Part shown: positions 19,420-28,328 of the stretch, piece after piece
Layout of the letters: the number at the start of each line of letters is the position of its first letter
How positions within the stretch are numbered: the stretch's first letter is position 1
Source: JAJFFW01 sp038531315
GTDB lineage: Bacteria > Pseudomonadota > Alphaproteobacteria > Caulobacterales > Parvularculaceae
Direction: 5' to 3'
DNA length: 53,228 bases
NCBI GenBank assembly: GCA_038531315.1
Contig: JBCBBT010000020.1
Coordinates: 1 to 53,228, forward strand
Translations under genes and position numbers: made by a program
The notes under the pieces: model-generated
Database searches by the model: none
What the model saw: the letters and a program-made list of their open reading frames with translations, nothing else
Told to the model about the DNA's origin: nothing

Positions 19420-20001
19420 TTACTCGACCGTCACGCTGTTGTCGGGGGAATAGTGCGAAAAGACAAAACCCGCCAGCAGTGCGTCTAGCGGCGCTACGTG
19501 AAGGGAATGGCCGGTCTTTGTGGATTCCGGTATCGAAACTGCGCGCGCTTCACGCGTCTGTTGGTACAAAGATGAGTGGCCCGCGAATGTCTCAAATCCA
19601 ACAGACCGAATGGTCCGTTCCGGCGATTCGCCCGCCAATGGACCCGTGCCCGCTTGCTGGATCAGGCGCGAAGTGATCGGGAATCCTTGGTAGACTGTTT
19701 CAGCGGCAATCGTGGTCAACTCGCCGCTTGAAGCCGCCGATGGGGCGGTTTGAGCTGTTTGGCTCGTTACGGTGGAATATCCGATGCTACCGGCAACTGC
19801 GCGGACTCCGTCGGCGGTCGCCTTGGCGCTGTCATTTGGCGAAATAGCCGTTGTGTGATTGAGAGCGGCGCTGTCGTCATGGGTTGGCGCAGTATTGCGG
19901 CTGTCGTCGCTTTGCGCCAAGCAAGCCGTCGCAAAAAACGATCCCGCAATGGCAATAGAAAAAAGCGGACCGATCAATGGTGGCGTTTTAGCAATCTTCA
20001 C
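19420..20001 (-). CDS. secreted hypothetical protein
   Basis: A 193-residue ORF starting with GTG at 20001. The N-terminus is a good Sec signal peptide (SIAIAGSFFATACLAQ). The mature part is Ser/Thr/Ala-rich, low in complexity and without a known domain. The ribosome site is weak (ACGGGA). It lies alone on the minus strand between the hydrolase operon and IS debris, so it may be a real orphan gene or a chance ORF with a lucky leader. Nothing clear was seen in 19174-19419 beside a weak inverted repeat (ACGCCT/AGGCGT near 19264-19293). Confidence 0.45.
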   Translation of the reverse strand: MKIAKTPPLIGPLFSIAIAGSFFATACLAQSDDSRNTAPTHDDSAALNHTTAISPNDSAKATADGVRAVAGSIGYSTVTSQTAQTAPSAASSGELTTIAAETVYQGFPITSRLIQQAGTGPLAGESPERTIRSVGFETFAGHSSLYQQTREARAVSIPESTKTGHSLHVAPLDALLAGFVFSHYSPDNSVTVE

Positions 20002-20149
20002 GGCAAAAAATCCCGTATTCCTACTCGTCAGATCGTATTGTGAAAAGGCGCGTTTCGCAAATCTGGACCGGTTTGACGATACCGACGCGCACCAGCGGTT
20101 GTGCCAGACAGCCCGGGCGGATCGAACGATGATCCGTTACCGGTCCCGG

Positions 20150-20632
20150 CGGCCGGACGATACAATGCCGCGGGCTGATCCCGGACGTCTCGATTTCGGG
20201 CCGGTGCGTCATTCACGAACCCGATCGCATCATCGCCAGAAGAGGAAAGCCGCAGATGGTTGTTTCTGACAACAGCGCGGATCTATCCAGCGACGCAGTG
20301 CTCGGCTGAATTCAGGACACTGGCTTTGAACGGCATTACCTCGGTGATCGAATTCGATTAAGGCAATCCGATGCAAAACGCTTTTTGCGATGCATTCAAT
20401 GGCCGCTTCCTCGATGAGCGCCTCAATGAGAACTTCCTTCGTGATCTCTAACACGCCCGCCATCTGATCATCGAATGGGTCCGCGATTTCAACAACGCTG
20501 CGTAAACTCGGCGTTCGGATATCTCGCGCCCAACGCGTACGGGGCAATATCAACCCCGCAACGGGACGACGCGACTGAGTTATTGGATGGCTCCGAGCGC
20601 CAATTCGTTGTTAACGCGGCTCTATGTGCCAC
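20150..20632 (+). pseudogene. IS3-family transposase (OrfB) remnant
   Basis: A translated reading shows the DDE half of an IS3-group (IS407-like) transposase in decay. From about 20184 come DVSISGRCVIHEPDRIIARR, then GKPQMVVSDNSADLSSDAVL, a stop, IQDTGFERHYL, another stop, PMQNAFCDAFNGRFLDERLN, a stop, and HARHLIIEWVRDFNNA. After a frameshift comes NSAFGYLAPNAYG followed by AISTPQRDDATELLDGSER. Several stops and a shift mean it cannot be active. I could not define terminal inverted repeats. It marks past mobile-element activity between the hydrolase operon and the tRNA. Confidence 0.85.
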
Positions 20633-20756
20633 ATGCTACCGCAGATTCTGGTTCACACTGGTCGATAGTCGGCGGCACAGCAGCGGGGTAATGGGGCATG
20701 AAGCGCTATATTGCGCAGAAGTCGGGAGAAATTTTGAACACGTTCGCCCAAAGCCG

Positions 20757-20986
20757 CGACTGCGGCTCGGCCGGTCAGGCCGCCCCCGCGGAGGATATCG
20801 CGAAGCGATTATTCGCGAGCGAAATAGTGGCGGAAAAGTTGGGATCAACTTCGAACCCGCAGGGTTCGCAAGCGCGACCGCGTGCCGTCCGGTTCGGGCG
20901 CCCCATCGGAGACATGCGCGAAGCGCATCGTCGCGAGATATGTAGAGTGGCGGAGGGGGAGGGATTCGAACCCCCGGGACCGTGAA
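20757..20986. repeat. imperfect ~118-base tandem duplication reaching into tRNA-Ser
   Basis: Bases from 20757 and from 20875 align as two diverged copies. Shared blocks are GGAG..AT, CGCGAAGCG, CGCGAG, GTGGCGGA and TTCGAACCC. In the right copy the last part is the 3' portion (acceptor and T arm) of tRNA-Ser. In the left copy the same place holds a degenerate tRNA-like 3' end (about 20828-20866). This could be an old att-type duplication or a decayed neighbouring tRNA. Confidence 0.55.
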
Positions 20987-21035
20987 GCCCAACGGTTTTC
21001 AAGACCGCCGCATTCGACCACTCTGCCACCCCTCC
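20948..21035 (-). tRNA. tRNA-Ser (anticodon UGA)
   Basis: On the minus strand an 88-base tRNA reads from GGAGGGGTGGCAGAG to CCCCTCCGCCA, with the CCA encoded. Acceptor arms GGAGGGG/CCCCTCC pair fully. The anticodon stem-loop is GCGGTCTTGAAAACCGT (anticodon TGA). A long variable arm (TTGGGCTTCACGGTCCC region) and the T loop GGTTCGAATCC make it class II serine tRNA. Confidence 0.96.
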
Positions 21036-21289
21036 GGGATGGAGACGTCTAGCCGAGCCCACTGCCGGTGACAAGATGACCGAGACGTCATGCGTCAGGG
21101 CCAAGACTGCAGGGCCGAGACTTCAGGACCAAGTGTTAAGAAAGGCGGGCGCGCGCCTGCTTGTGCGGCGCGGCGAATACGGGTCAATTATGACTTGTTA
21201 ACAAGACGCCCGGCAAAGCTGTTTTGCGCTCGGGAGACAATCGGGAGCTGGCGGCAATGGAGAGCACAAGCATCAAAGCGTGACCGTTA

Positions 21290-22300
21290 ATGTGCAAGAT
21301 CGATAAATCCTGTATACGCGGCGCGGCGACGCTGATGGCGTGTCTTGTCATGGCGGCGTGCGCCACGCCGAGCCGCGTCGGTGCGCCGACGCCGCATTAT
21401 AAAGTGGGCGCGCCCTACGAGATTGACGGTCGCCGTTACGTGCCGCGCGAAGATCCGACCTATGACCGCACCGGCGTCGCGTCATGGTACGGGCGCCAGT
21501 TTCAGGGAAAGCCGACAGCGAATGGGGAGATCTTTGATAAGGCTCAACTGACCGCCGCTCACAAAACACTGCCTTTGCCGTCGATTGTGCAGGTCGACAA
21601 TCTGGAAAATGGCCGCTCGCTCGTCCTGCGCGTCAATGATCGCGGGCCCTTTGTCGACGACCGGATCATCGATCTTTCCGAAGCCGCGGCGCGCGAATTG
21701 GGTTTTCAAAAAGCCGGGCTGGCCTCTGTTCGTGTGCGCTATCTGGGCCCCGCGTCACTGCCGGGCGAAGCGGGGCCGTCCTCCCGGACCGCGCGTGCGC
21801 CGCGTGCAACAAGCACCACGACGAAGAGACGTCAGCGATCGCGCGGCAGTTCATCGCTTGACATCGCCCCGCCGCGCAGCCCGGCAGGAGCGCCGGGGCG
21901 TTCGTCGACGACCGCACCAACAACACCGACAACATCGTCGACTGCATCGGCAACAGCATCGGCAACAGCATTGGCGCCATCTTCTTCAACGGGCGATCCG
22001 ATCGCCACATTGATCGGCTCGCTCGAGGGCGCCGGGCGAAATCTGTCGTTGGCGGACGCCGGCCGGGCCGACCGGGGGCCCGCCAGTGCGGCGGCGATCT
22101 GGTTGCGGGTCGGCTCTGTGGAAAACCCGAACGCCGAACAGGCGGCGCGACTGGCGCTTGCCGACCTCGGCCCTGCAAGGCGCGTGAGCGGCGCGCTGAT
22201 TTTTGGCCCTTATCCGGACCTTGTCACCGCCGAGGCCTGGCGCGCGGCGGCGATTGATGCGGGCTATGGCGATGCGGGTCTTGTGTCCGCGCCTTACTGA
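21290..22300 (+). CDS. rlpA: RlpA septal/envelope lytic transglycosylase with SPOR-like C-terminus
   Basis: A 336-residue lipoprotein (lipobox VMAACATP). The double-psi beta-barrel RlpA domain covers about residues 60-155 (GVASWYGRQFQGKPTANGE, VLRVNDRGPF, IDLSEAAARELGF). A low-complexity Thr/Ser/Ala linker follows (about 165-240, with short DNA repeats GCATCGGCAACA), then a degenerate SPOR-like domain at the C-terminus (AAIWLRVGSVENPNAEQAA...). RlpA cleaves peptidoglycan lacking stem peptides and helps daughter-cell separation; SPOR binds such glycans. It lies just upstream of a D,D-carboxypeptidase. Confidence 0.9.
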   Translation: MCKIDKSCIRGAATLMACLVMAACATPSRVGAPTPHYKVGAPYEIDGRRYVPREDPTYDRTGVASWYGRQFQGKPTANGEIFDKAQLTAAHKTLPLPSIVQVDNLENGRSLVLRVNDRGPFVDDRIIDLSEAAARELGFQKAGLASVRVRYLGPASLPGEAGPSSRTARAPRATSTTTKRRQRSRGSSSLDIAPPRSPAGAPGRSSTTAPTTPTTSSTASATASATALAPSSSTGDPIATLIGSLEGAGRNLSLADAGRADRGPASAAAIWLRVGSVENPNAEQAARLALADLGPARRVSGALIFGPYPDLVTAEAWRAAAIDAGYGDAGLVSAPY

Positions 22301-22356
22301 AGCGATCATGCGCCGAAGCCGCTGACCGCCAAAATTTCAGCATGATTTCTGTTGAG

Positions 22357-22446
22357 ACCAAACGAGTGAACGCCCGCCGCGCAAGCGCTAAACGCGTAAG
22401 CCCTGAACGAGTAAGTGTTAAAAGAGTAAGCCCAAAATGAGTAAGC
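22357..22446 (+). repeat. six degenerate 15-base tandem repeats covering a start codon
   Basis: Units 22357-71, 72-86, 87-101, 102-116, 117-131 and 132-146 share the core AANGAGTAAGC (for example GTTAAAAGAGTAAGC). The last unit contains the ATG of the D,D-carboxypeptidase gene and its first codons (MSK), so the repeat forms the translation start region. Confidence 0.75.
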
Positions 22447-23657
22447 CCATGGACGCCTCAATCGCTTCACCCGGAAAATCATTGTTAACGGCCGGAAAAT
22501 GCGCCGCTGTCTTTTTTGCTGCGCTGTTTGTTCTGGCCGCGTCGGCGCGGGCCATGAGCCCGGTTGAAACCAAAGCGGAATTCGCGCTGATCATGGACTA
22601 TGCGACCGGTGCGGTCCTGTTTGAGAAAAACGCCGATCAGCCGACCGCGCCGGCGTCAATGTCGAAGCTGATGACCGTCGCCATCGTTTTTGAAAAACTG
22701 AAAAGCGGCGAGCTATCCCTCGACGATCCGTTTTCGGTCAGCGTCAAGGCATGGCGCATGCAGGGCTCCAAAATGTGGGTGCGGGAAGGCACTGAAATAC
22801 CGTTGGCGGACTTGTTGCGCGGCGTCATCATCCAGTCCGGCAATGATGCTTGTATTGTGATTGCGGAAAATATCGCGGGATCGGAGGACGCCTTTGCAGA
22901 GCTGATGACGCGCAAGGCGCGTGAATGGGGCATGACGAATTCAAGCTTCGCCAACGCCTCCGGCTGGCCGCATCCTGATCACAAGATGAGCATGCGCGAT
23001 CTCGGCATTCTCGCCCGGAAGATTATCAAGGACTATCCCGACTATTATGCGCTTTTTTCCGAGCGCGAATTCACCTGGGAGAAGATCAGGCAATCGAACC
23101 GCAACCCGCTCCTGAAAGCTTTTGACGGCGCCGATGGATTAAAAACAGGGCATACGGATGAATCCGGCTATGGCGTCGTCGGGGCGGCGGTCAAGGATGG
23201 CGTACGGCGGATTGTCATTTTGAACGGCCTGGAAAGCGACAAGGAACGCACGCGCGAGGCGCGCCGAATGATGTTGATCGCTTTTAACGATTTTGAGGAA
23301 AAAACGCTGTTCGAGGCCGGCGACATTGTCGCTGACGCCGCGGTTTTTGGCGGCAAGGCGCCGGCGGTTCCTCTGATCACGCGCGATACGGTCTCGGTGA
23401 TCGCCCATCGCAGCGCGCTCGATAATATCAAAGCCACATTCGTGTACCGCGGCCCGGTTGCGGCGCCCGTCCAGGAGGCGCAGCAAATCGGCTATCTGAC
23501 GGTGACGCAGGCGACAGGTGAAAAACGCGACTACCCGCTTTTTGCTGGACGGCGCGTCAGCGAAACCGGCGCCATTGGCCGGATCGCCATCGCCGCGCAA
23601 CGCTTGTTCGGCAAACCTGAGCGCGGCGATAATGCAGAGGCGTCCGTTGCCCGATAA
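22437..23657 (+). CDS. D-alanyl-D-alanine carboxypeptidase (PBP5/6 type, S11)
   Basis: A 406-residue low-molecular-weight penicillin-binding protein that trims the terminal D-Ala from peptidoglycan stem peptides. Signal peptide ends about ASARA. Active-site motifs are in order: PASMSKLM (SxxK), QSGNDACIV (SxN), DGLKTGHTDESGYG (KTG). A PBP5-type C-terminal beta domain follows (about residues 285-375). The start codon is inside a tandem repeat (22357-22446) and the ribosome site is poor, so the ATG at 22437 is likely but not certain. Confidence 0.93.
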   Translation: MSKPMDASIASPGKSLLTAGKCAAVFFAALFVLAASARAMSPVETKAEFALIMDYATGAVLFEKNADQPTAPASMSKLMTVAIVFEKLKSGELSLDDPFSVSVKAWRMQGSKMWVREGTEIPLADLLRGVIIQSGNDACIVIAENIAGSEDAFAELMTRKAREWGMTNSSFANASGWPHPDHKMSMRDLGILARKIIKDYPDYYALFSEREFTWEKIRQSNRNPLLKAFDGADGLKTGHTDESGYGVVGAAVKDGVRRIVILNGLESDKERTREARRMMLIAFNDFEEKTLFEAGDIVADAAVFGGKAPAVPLITRDTVSVIAHRSALDNIKATFVYRGPVAAPVQEAQQIGYLTVTQATGEKRDYPLFAGRRVSETGAIGRIAIAAQRLFGKPERGDNAEASVAR

Positions 23658-23699
23658 GTTCCTACGCCAAGCAGCAACCGACCGCTGCGGGGGGCGCCC

Positions 23700-24398
23700 G
23701 TGACCGCGCCCGCATCAAACGGCGCCGGCGTTTTTATTACGTTTGAGGGCGCTGACGGCGTCGGCAAGTCAACGCAGGCGCGCCTTCTGTGCGAACGCCT
23801 CACGGCGCTCGGCAACCGCGTCCTCGCCACGCGCGAGCCGGGGGGCGCGCCCGGCGCCGATGATATTCGCGCGCTTGTCGTCAACGGCGCCGTTGAAAAA
23901 TGGACCCCGCTATCGGAAGCATTGTTGATGAGCGCCGCGCGCTCTGAACATCTGACGCACACCATCAGGCCCGCGCTGGCGCGCGGTGAGATTGTCGTCT
24001 GCGACCGGTTTAGCGATTCAACCATGGCCTATCAGGGCTACGCCGGCGGCGTCGGCCGCGACGCGATTGATCGCATCAACGCTGTTGTCGTCGGCGATGA
24101 TATGCCGGCATTGACGCTCATCCTGAGCGGCGATCCGGCGGAGGGCCTCATGCGCGCTTGCGAACGCGCAGCGGGCGATGGCGCCGCCGAAAACACCGAA
24201 CAACGGTTTGAGGCGAAAGGTGGCGCTTTTCAAAAGGCCGTACACGATGCTTTTCTTGATATCGCGGCGCGTGCGCCGGATCGCTGCGTCCTGATCGACG
24301 CGGCGGGGACCCGCGAGGCTGTCGCGGCGCGTATTGCAACCGCTGTTGCGCAACGATTTGCGCAATTTAAGGTTGCGGACGCCGGGGGCGCGCCATGA
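23700..24398 (+). CDS. tmk: thymidylate kinase
   Basis: A 232-residue kinase that makes dTDP from dTMP. P-loop FEGADGVGKSTQA near residue 15, the DRF motif in VVCDRFSDSTMAYQGYAGG, and TREPGGAPGAD are diagnostic. GTG start at 23700. The stop overlaps holB in ATGA, a common alphaproteobacterial arrangement with holB and tatD. Confidence 0.96.
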   Translation: MTAPASNGAGVFITFEGADGVGKSTQARLLCERLTALGNRVLATREPGGAPGADDIRALVVNGAVEKWTPLSEALLMSAARSEHLTHTIRPALARGEIVVCDRFSDSTMAYQGYAGGVGRDAIDRINAVVVGDDMPALTLILSGDPAEGLMRACERAAGDGAAENTEQRFEAKGGAFQKAVHDAFLDIAARAPDRCVLIDAAGTREAVAARIATAVAQRFAQFKVADAGGAP

Positions 24399-25429
24399 GC
24401 GCTGACGCCGTCTCGCCGCCGCATGCGCGATTGTCGTGGATCGGCGATCCGGCTGTTGAACGCTCTGTTCGCGACAAGATTGTCGATGGCGCCTTCTCCC
24501 ATGGCTGGCTCCTTGTCGGTCCGGACGGCGTTGGCAAGGCGACATTCGCCTACCGGGCCGCGCGCGCGATCCTGTCGGACGGCGCATTTACCGACAGCGA
24601 AACACTGGCGGTCGCACCATCGTCGCAGAGCGTTAAACTGATCGCCGCCCAGTCGCATCCGGACCTGTTTGTCGCTGCGCGGCAGTGGGATGAAAAAAAG
24701 GGTCGGTTTGAGACGGAAATTCCGGTTGATACTATTCGCAAGCTGACGGCATTTATGCAGCGCACGCCAGGGCTCGGCGGGTGGCGGGTTGCGCTCATCG
24801 ACAGCGCTGATGAGCTCAACCGCAACGCCGCGAACGCTTTGTTGAAGGTCCTTGAAGAACCGCCGCCGAGAACCGTCTTGATGCTGCTTACGTCAGCGCC
24901 TGGACGGTTGATTGCGACCATTCGTTCGCGCTGTCGCCGTTTGGAGTTGCGCCCCGTTGAAGACGCGAAAATTGAACGTTTCCTCACTGAAGAGGGCGTT
25001 CGCGACGATGTCGCGGCGATTGCGGCTGCATCGAAGGGCAGGCCGGGATACGCTCTGGAGCTGGCGTCCGGCGCCGGCGGCGGCGCGATCGCGCTGGTCG
25101 ATGATTTTTTCAGGGCCGCAGGCGGCGCCCGACCGCTGGCGCCTGTTATTCAGAGTGTGACGGGGAAGGCGGGCGATGCGCTCTGGCCGACATTTTCGGC
25201 CATGGTTGTCGAGGCGATCGCCGACGCGGCGCGCGGGCGCGCGGGCGCGACGCCGGGCGGCGCCGTCACGCGCGCGAGCCTCAGCGATGCGACGCCCGAT
25301 GCGCTTTTGAAATCCTGGGAAGAAGTGCGCGAGCTTGTCCGGCGCAGCGACGCTGTCAATCTTGATCGCGGACAAACTGTTCTGGCGATGGCCCGCCGGG
25401 TGCGGAACGTAGCGCGGAGCGCCGCCTGA
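24395..25429 (+). CDS. holB: DNA polymerase III subunit delta'
   Basis: A 344-residue clamp-loader subunit. It shows a P-loop-like GPDGVGKATFAYRAA, the sensor region RVALIDSADELNRNAANALLKVLEEPP and the SRC motif TIRSRCRRLELR. It lacks a full ATPase site as usual for delta'. Coupled to tmk upstream by a 4-base overlap, with tatD 2 bases downstream. Confidence 0.95.
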   Translation: MSADAVSPPHARLSWIGDPAVERSVRDKIVDGAFSHGWLLVGPDGVGKATFAYRAARAILSDGAFTDSETLAVAPSSQSVKLIAAQSHPDLFVAARQWDEKKGRFETEIPVDTIRKLTAFMQRTPGLGGWRVALIDSADELNRNAANALLKVLEEPPPRTVLMLLTSAPGRLIATIRSRCRRLELRPVEDAKIERFLTEEGVRDDVAAIAAASKGRPGYALELASGAGGGAIALVDDFFRAAGGARPLAPVIQSVTGKAGDALWPTFSAMVVEAIADAARGRAGATPGGAVTRASLSDATPDALLKSWEEVRELVRRSDAVNLDRGQTVLAMARRVRNVARSAA

Positions 25430-25431
25430 CA

Positions 25432-26223
25432 ATGCTGGTCGACAGTCACGTAAATCTGCACTCGGAAAAATATGAAGACGACCTCGCGGCGGTCATTGAT
25501 CAAGCGCGCGCAGCTAACGTCGCCGCGATGCTGACAATTTCCGATCAGTTATCGTCCACAGACGCGATTGCCGAAATCGCGCGCCGCTATGATTTTATCT
25601 GGCGGTCCGTGGGCGTTCATCCGCATTATGCGAAAGACGCGGGGGAATTAACCGCCGATCAACTGATTGAAATGGCGCGGCATGATGATGTCGTCGGGAT
25701 TGGGGAATGCGGGCTCGATTTTCATTACGAATACTCCGACCGGCAAGCACAGGCCCGCGTCTTTGATCAACAGATCAAAGCTGCGCAGGAAACCGGCCTG
25801 CCGTTGATTATTCATAGCCGCGACGCCGACGAAGACATGCGGCGGATGCTGATCGACGATCATCGAGAACGCGCTTTCACGCCGTTGCTCCACTGTTATA
25901 CCGGCGGACCAGAGCTTGCGGAGACGGCGCTCTCGCTCGGCGGCTATATTTCGTTCTCAGGGATTATCACTTTCAAGAACGCGGGCGATGTGCGAGCGAT
26001 TGCGGCGGCGACCCCGCTTGACAGGATCATTATTGAAACCGATTGCCCGTATTTGGCGCCGGTTCCGATGCGCGGGCGACGGAATGAGCCGGCCTTTTTA
26101 CCGCATGTCGCAGCGAAGCTGGCGGAGATCAAAAATATCAGCGTTGACGCCGCCGCCGCAGCGACCACTGATAATTTCTTTCGTCTGTTCTCCAAGGCCA
26201 AACGACCGGGCGGGACCTCGTGA
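25432..26223 (+). CDS. TatD-family metal-dependent hydrolase (YcfH-like)
   Basis: A 263-residue TIM-barrel TatD DNase-type protein. Metal ligands are visible in LVDSHVNLH (the usual SHxHL has Asn in place of the second His), GIGECGLDFHYE, PLIIHSRDAD, LHCYTGG and IIETDCPYLAP. The SHVNL variation is shared by some TatD proteins but may alter metal binding. Position after holB is typical of ycfH homologues. Confidence 0.92.
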   Translation: MLVDSHVNLHSEKYEDDLAAVIDQARAANVAAMLTISDQLSSTDAIAEIARRYDFIWRSVGVHPHYAKDAGELTADQLIEMARHDDVVGIGECGLDFHYEYSDRQAQARVFDQQIKAAQETGLPLIIHSRDADEDMRRMLIDDHRERAFTPLLHCYTGGPELAETALSLGGYISFSGIITFKNAGDVRAIAAATPLDRIIIETDCPYLAPVPMRGRRNEPAFLPHVAAKLAEIKNISVDAAAAATTDNFFRLFSKAKRPGGTS

Positions 26224-27071
26224 CAAATTCGAGCGAAGAGTTGCGGGTCACGATATTGGGATGCGGATCATCGGGCGGCGTGCCCCGCTTTGGCGGACCC
26301 GACGGCGCCGGCGATTGGGGCGCTTGCGATCCCAATGAGCCGAAAAACCGACGGACGCGATGTTCAATTCTTGTCCAGCGCCGCCATTCGTCCGAAGGCT
26401 TCCGCCATGACGCCGTCACTTCGGTTCTCGTCGACACCTCGCCCGATATGCGCGCCCAGCTTTTGGCGGCGCGATGCTCGCGCCTTGATGCGGTTCTGTT
26501 TACCCATGAACATGCGGATCAGTGTCATGGCATCGATGATCTGCGCGTCTTTGCGGCGACCCAGCGCCAACGCATCCCCGTTTACATCGACGACGATACG
26601 GCTGGCGGACTTTTGAAGCGTTTTGACTATTGCTTCGTACAGCCGCAGGGCAGTCCGTACCCGGCGGTTCTTGATCACCGGACAATGCCGGCATGCGGAG
26701 AGCGGTTTTCCATCGACGGTCGGTCGGGCGCGATGCCGGCGCTTGCCTTTCTTCAATTTCACGGCTCGGTCAATTCCCTTGGGTTCCGGTTCGGCGATAT
26801 CGCCTATTCAAGCGACGTTGTCGGTCTGCCTGAAGAAAGCTTTGAACATCTTGAGGGCGTGAAGACGTGGATTGTCGACTGTCTTCAATACCGTGAACAC
26901 AAGACCCATGCGAATCTCGACAAGGCGCTTGCGTGGATTGATCGGGTGCGGCCCGAGCGGGCAATTCTGACGAACCTGCATGTACCGATGGATTATCAAA
27001 CGCTAAAGGCGTCGCTGCCGGCGGGTATTGAACCGGCCTATGACGGCATGACGCTTTATGGCGGGCTTTGA
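26220..27071 (+). CDS. metallo-beta-lactamase fold hydrolase (PhnP-like)
   Basis: A 283-residue MBL-fold phosphodiesterase-type protein. Motifs: LGCGSSGGVPR at the N-terminus, FTHEHADQCHGIDDLR (HxHxDH metal site), SVNSLGFRFGDIAYSSDV and ILTNLHVPMDY near the end. This kind of gene commonly follows tatD in alphaproteobacteria and resembles PhnP cyclic phosphodiesterases; its exact substrate is unknown. GTG start in a GTGA overlap with tatD. Confidence 0.9.
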   Translation: MTNSSEELRVTILGCGSSGGVPRFGGPDGAGDWGACDPNEPKNRRTRCSILVQRRHSSEGFRHDAVTSVLVDTSPDMRAQLLAARCSRLDAVLFTHEHADQCHGIDDLRVFAATQRQRIPVYIDDDTAGGLLKRFDYCFVQPQGSPYPAVLDHRTMPACGERFSIDGRSGAMPALAFLQFHGSVNSLGFRFGDIAYSSDVVGLPEESFEHLEGVKTWIVDCLQYREHKTHANLDKALAWIDRVRPERAILTNLHVPMDYQTLKASLPAGIEPAYDGMTLYGGL

Positions 27072-27146
27072 GGGCGGGCTGCGCCTCAAGATTGTCGGCG
27101 CAAAGCCGTTGAGCTACGACCCTTCACCAGTCTGAGTGGGAGCCGC

Positions 27147-28292
27147 ATGATGGACAATCCTTTCGAAACCCCCGAACGCGCCGCCTTTCGCGAGACGGTC
27201 AAACGGTTCGTTGAAGAGAAAGTCGCGCCCTACGCCGATGCGTGGGATGAGGCGGGCGATGTGCCGTGGTCATTGCATGAAGAAGTCGGCGCGCTTGGCG
27301 CCTTCGGGTTCGGCGTCGCGGAAGAATATGGCGGGCTCGGCTTTGATGATTGCTTTATGCGCGCCTCGTTTAGCGAAGAATTTGCAAAGTGCGGCGCCGG
27401 CGGCGTGCCTGCGGCTTTTGGCGGGCGCAGCATTTCCATCGGGCCGATTGAAAAACTGGCCTCCGAGGACATTAAATCGCGCGTCCTGCGCGACATCGTG
27501 CTCGGGAAAAAAGGATCAAGCCTCGCCGTCACGGAACCGTCCGGCGGTTCCGATGTCGCCAATCTGAAAACAACCGCGCGCAAGGACGGCAATCATTTTG
27601 TCATTAACGGGTCGAAGACTTTCATCACCGGCGGGATGAAGTCGGACTATTTCGTCGTCGGGGCGCGCACCGGCGATCCCGGGCTCGCGGGCATTTCTCT
27701 GTTTTTTGTCGAAGCCGATGCGCCCGGTTTTTCCCGCACGGCGATCGACCGCAAGATGGGATGGTGGGCCTCCGACACGGCGACGCTCTATTTCGACGAC
27801 GTTCGCGCGCCGGCTGAAAACATGCTTGGCGATGAAAATCTCGGCTTCATCCAGATTATGCACAATTTCAATTACGAAAGACTGTCGATGATCGCCGGCA
27901 TGCTCGGTATGATGAAAGTCTGCCTTGAGAGTTCTGTGGACTATGCGCGCGAGCGGGTGACGTTCGGCAAGCCGCTGATCAAATCTCAGGTTATTCGCCA
28001 CAAGATCGCGGACATGTCGGCGCGGGTCGATATGGTTGAGGCGTATCTCAATCAGATTTGTCATCAGGCCAATGAAGGCGAGATGCCGGTCGCGGAGATC
28101 TGTAAGGGTAAGTTCTCCGCCTCAAAAGCGCTCGAATATTGCGCTTCTGAAGCGATGCAAATCTGGGGCGGGGCGGCGTATCTACGCGGCAATCCGGTTG
28201 AGCGCATCTATCGCGAGGTCAAAGTGAACGCCATCGGCGGCGGGTCGGAAGAGATCATGCGCGATCTCGCTGTCCGTCAGATGGGTCTTTGA
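27147..28292 (+). CDS. acyl-CoA dehydrogenase
   Basis: A 381-residue flavoenzyme of the acyl-CoA dehydrogenase family. It includes SLAVTEPSGGSDVANLKTTA (FAD/substrate region), FVINGSKTFITGGMKSDY, the DRKMGWWASDTATLYFDDV segment and the C-terminal QIWGGAAYLRGNPVERIYREVKVNAIGGGSEE, where the Glu-Arg-Arg type catalytic area lies. It is monocistronic and convergent with the T3SS operon 36 bases away, and seems unrelated to it. Chain-length specificity cannot be told. Confidence 0.93.
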   Translation: MMDNPFETPERAAFRETVKRFVEEKVAPYADAWDEAGDVPWSLHEEVGALGAFGFGVAEEYGGLGFDDCFMRASFSEEFAKCGAGGVPAAFGGRSISIGPIEKLASEDIKSRVLRDIVLGKKGSSLAVTEPSGGSDVANLKTTARKDGNHFVINGSKTFITGGMKSDYFVVGARTGDPGLAGISLFFVEADAPGFSRTAIDRKMGWWASDTATLYFDDVRAPAENMLGDENLGFIQIMHNFNYERLSMIAGMLGMMKVCLESSVDYARERVTFGKPLIKSQVIRHKIADMSARVDMVEAYLNQICHQANEGEMPVAEICKGKFSASKALEYCASEAMQIWGGAAYLRGNPVERIYREVKVNAIGGGSEEIMRDLAVRQMGL

Positions 28293-28328
28293 CCAAGTTC
28301 ATAGCTGTTGCCTGGAAAACGCTTGCTG

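Noticed and set aside
20150..20632. Intact insertion sequence
   Set aside because: Stops and a frameshift break the transposase and no terminal inverted repeats were found.
20698..20985. 95-codon ORF before the tRNA
   Set aside because: Its last third is the tRNA-Ser read on the wrong strand, and the rest lies in the imperfect duplication; a false ORF.
22357..22446. CRISPR-like array
   Set aside because: Units are only 15 bases, contiguous and without spacers; no cas genes in the window.
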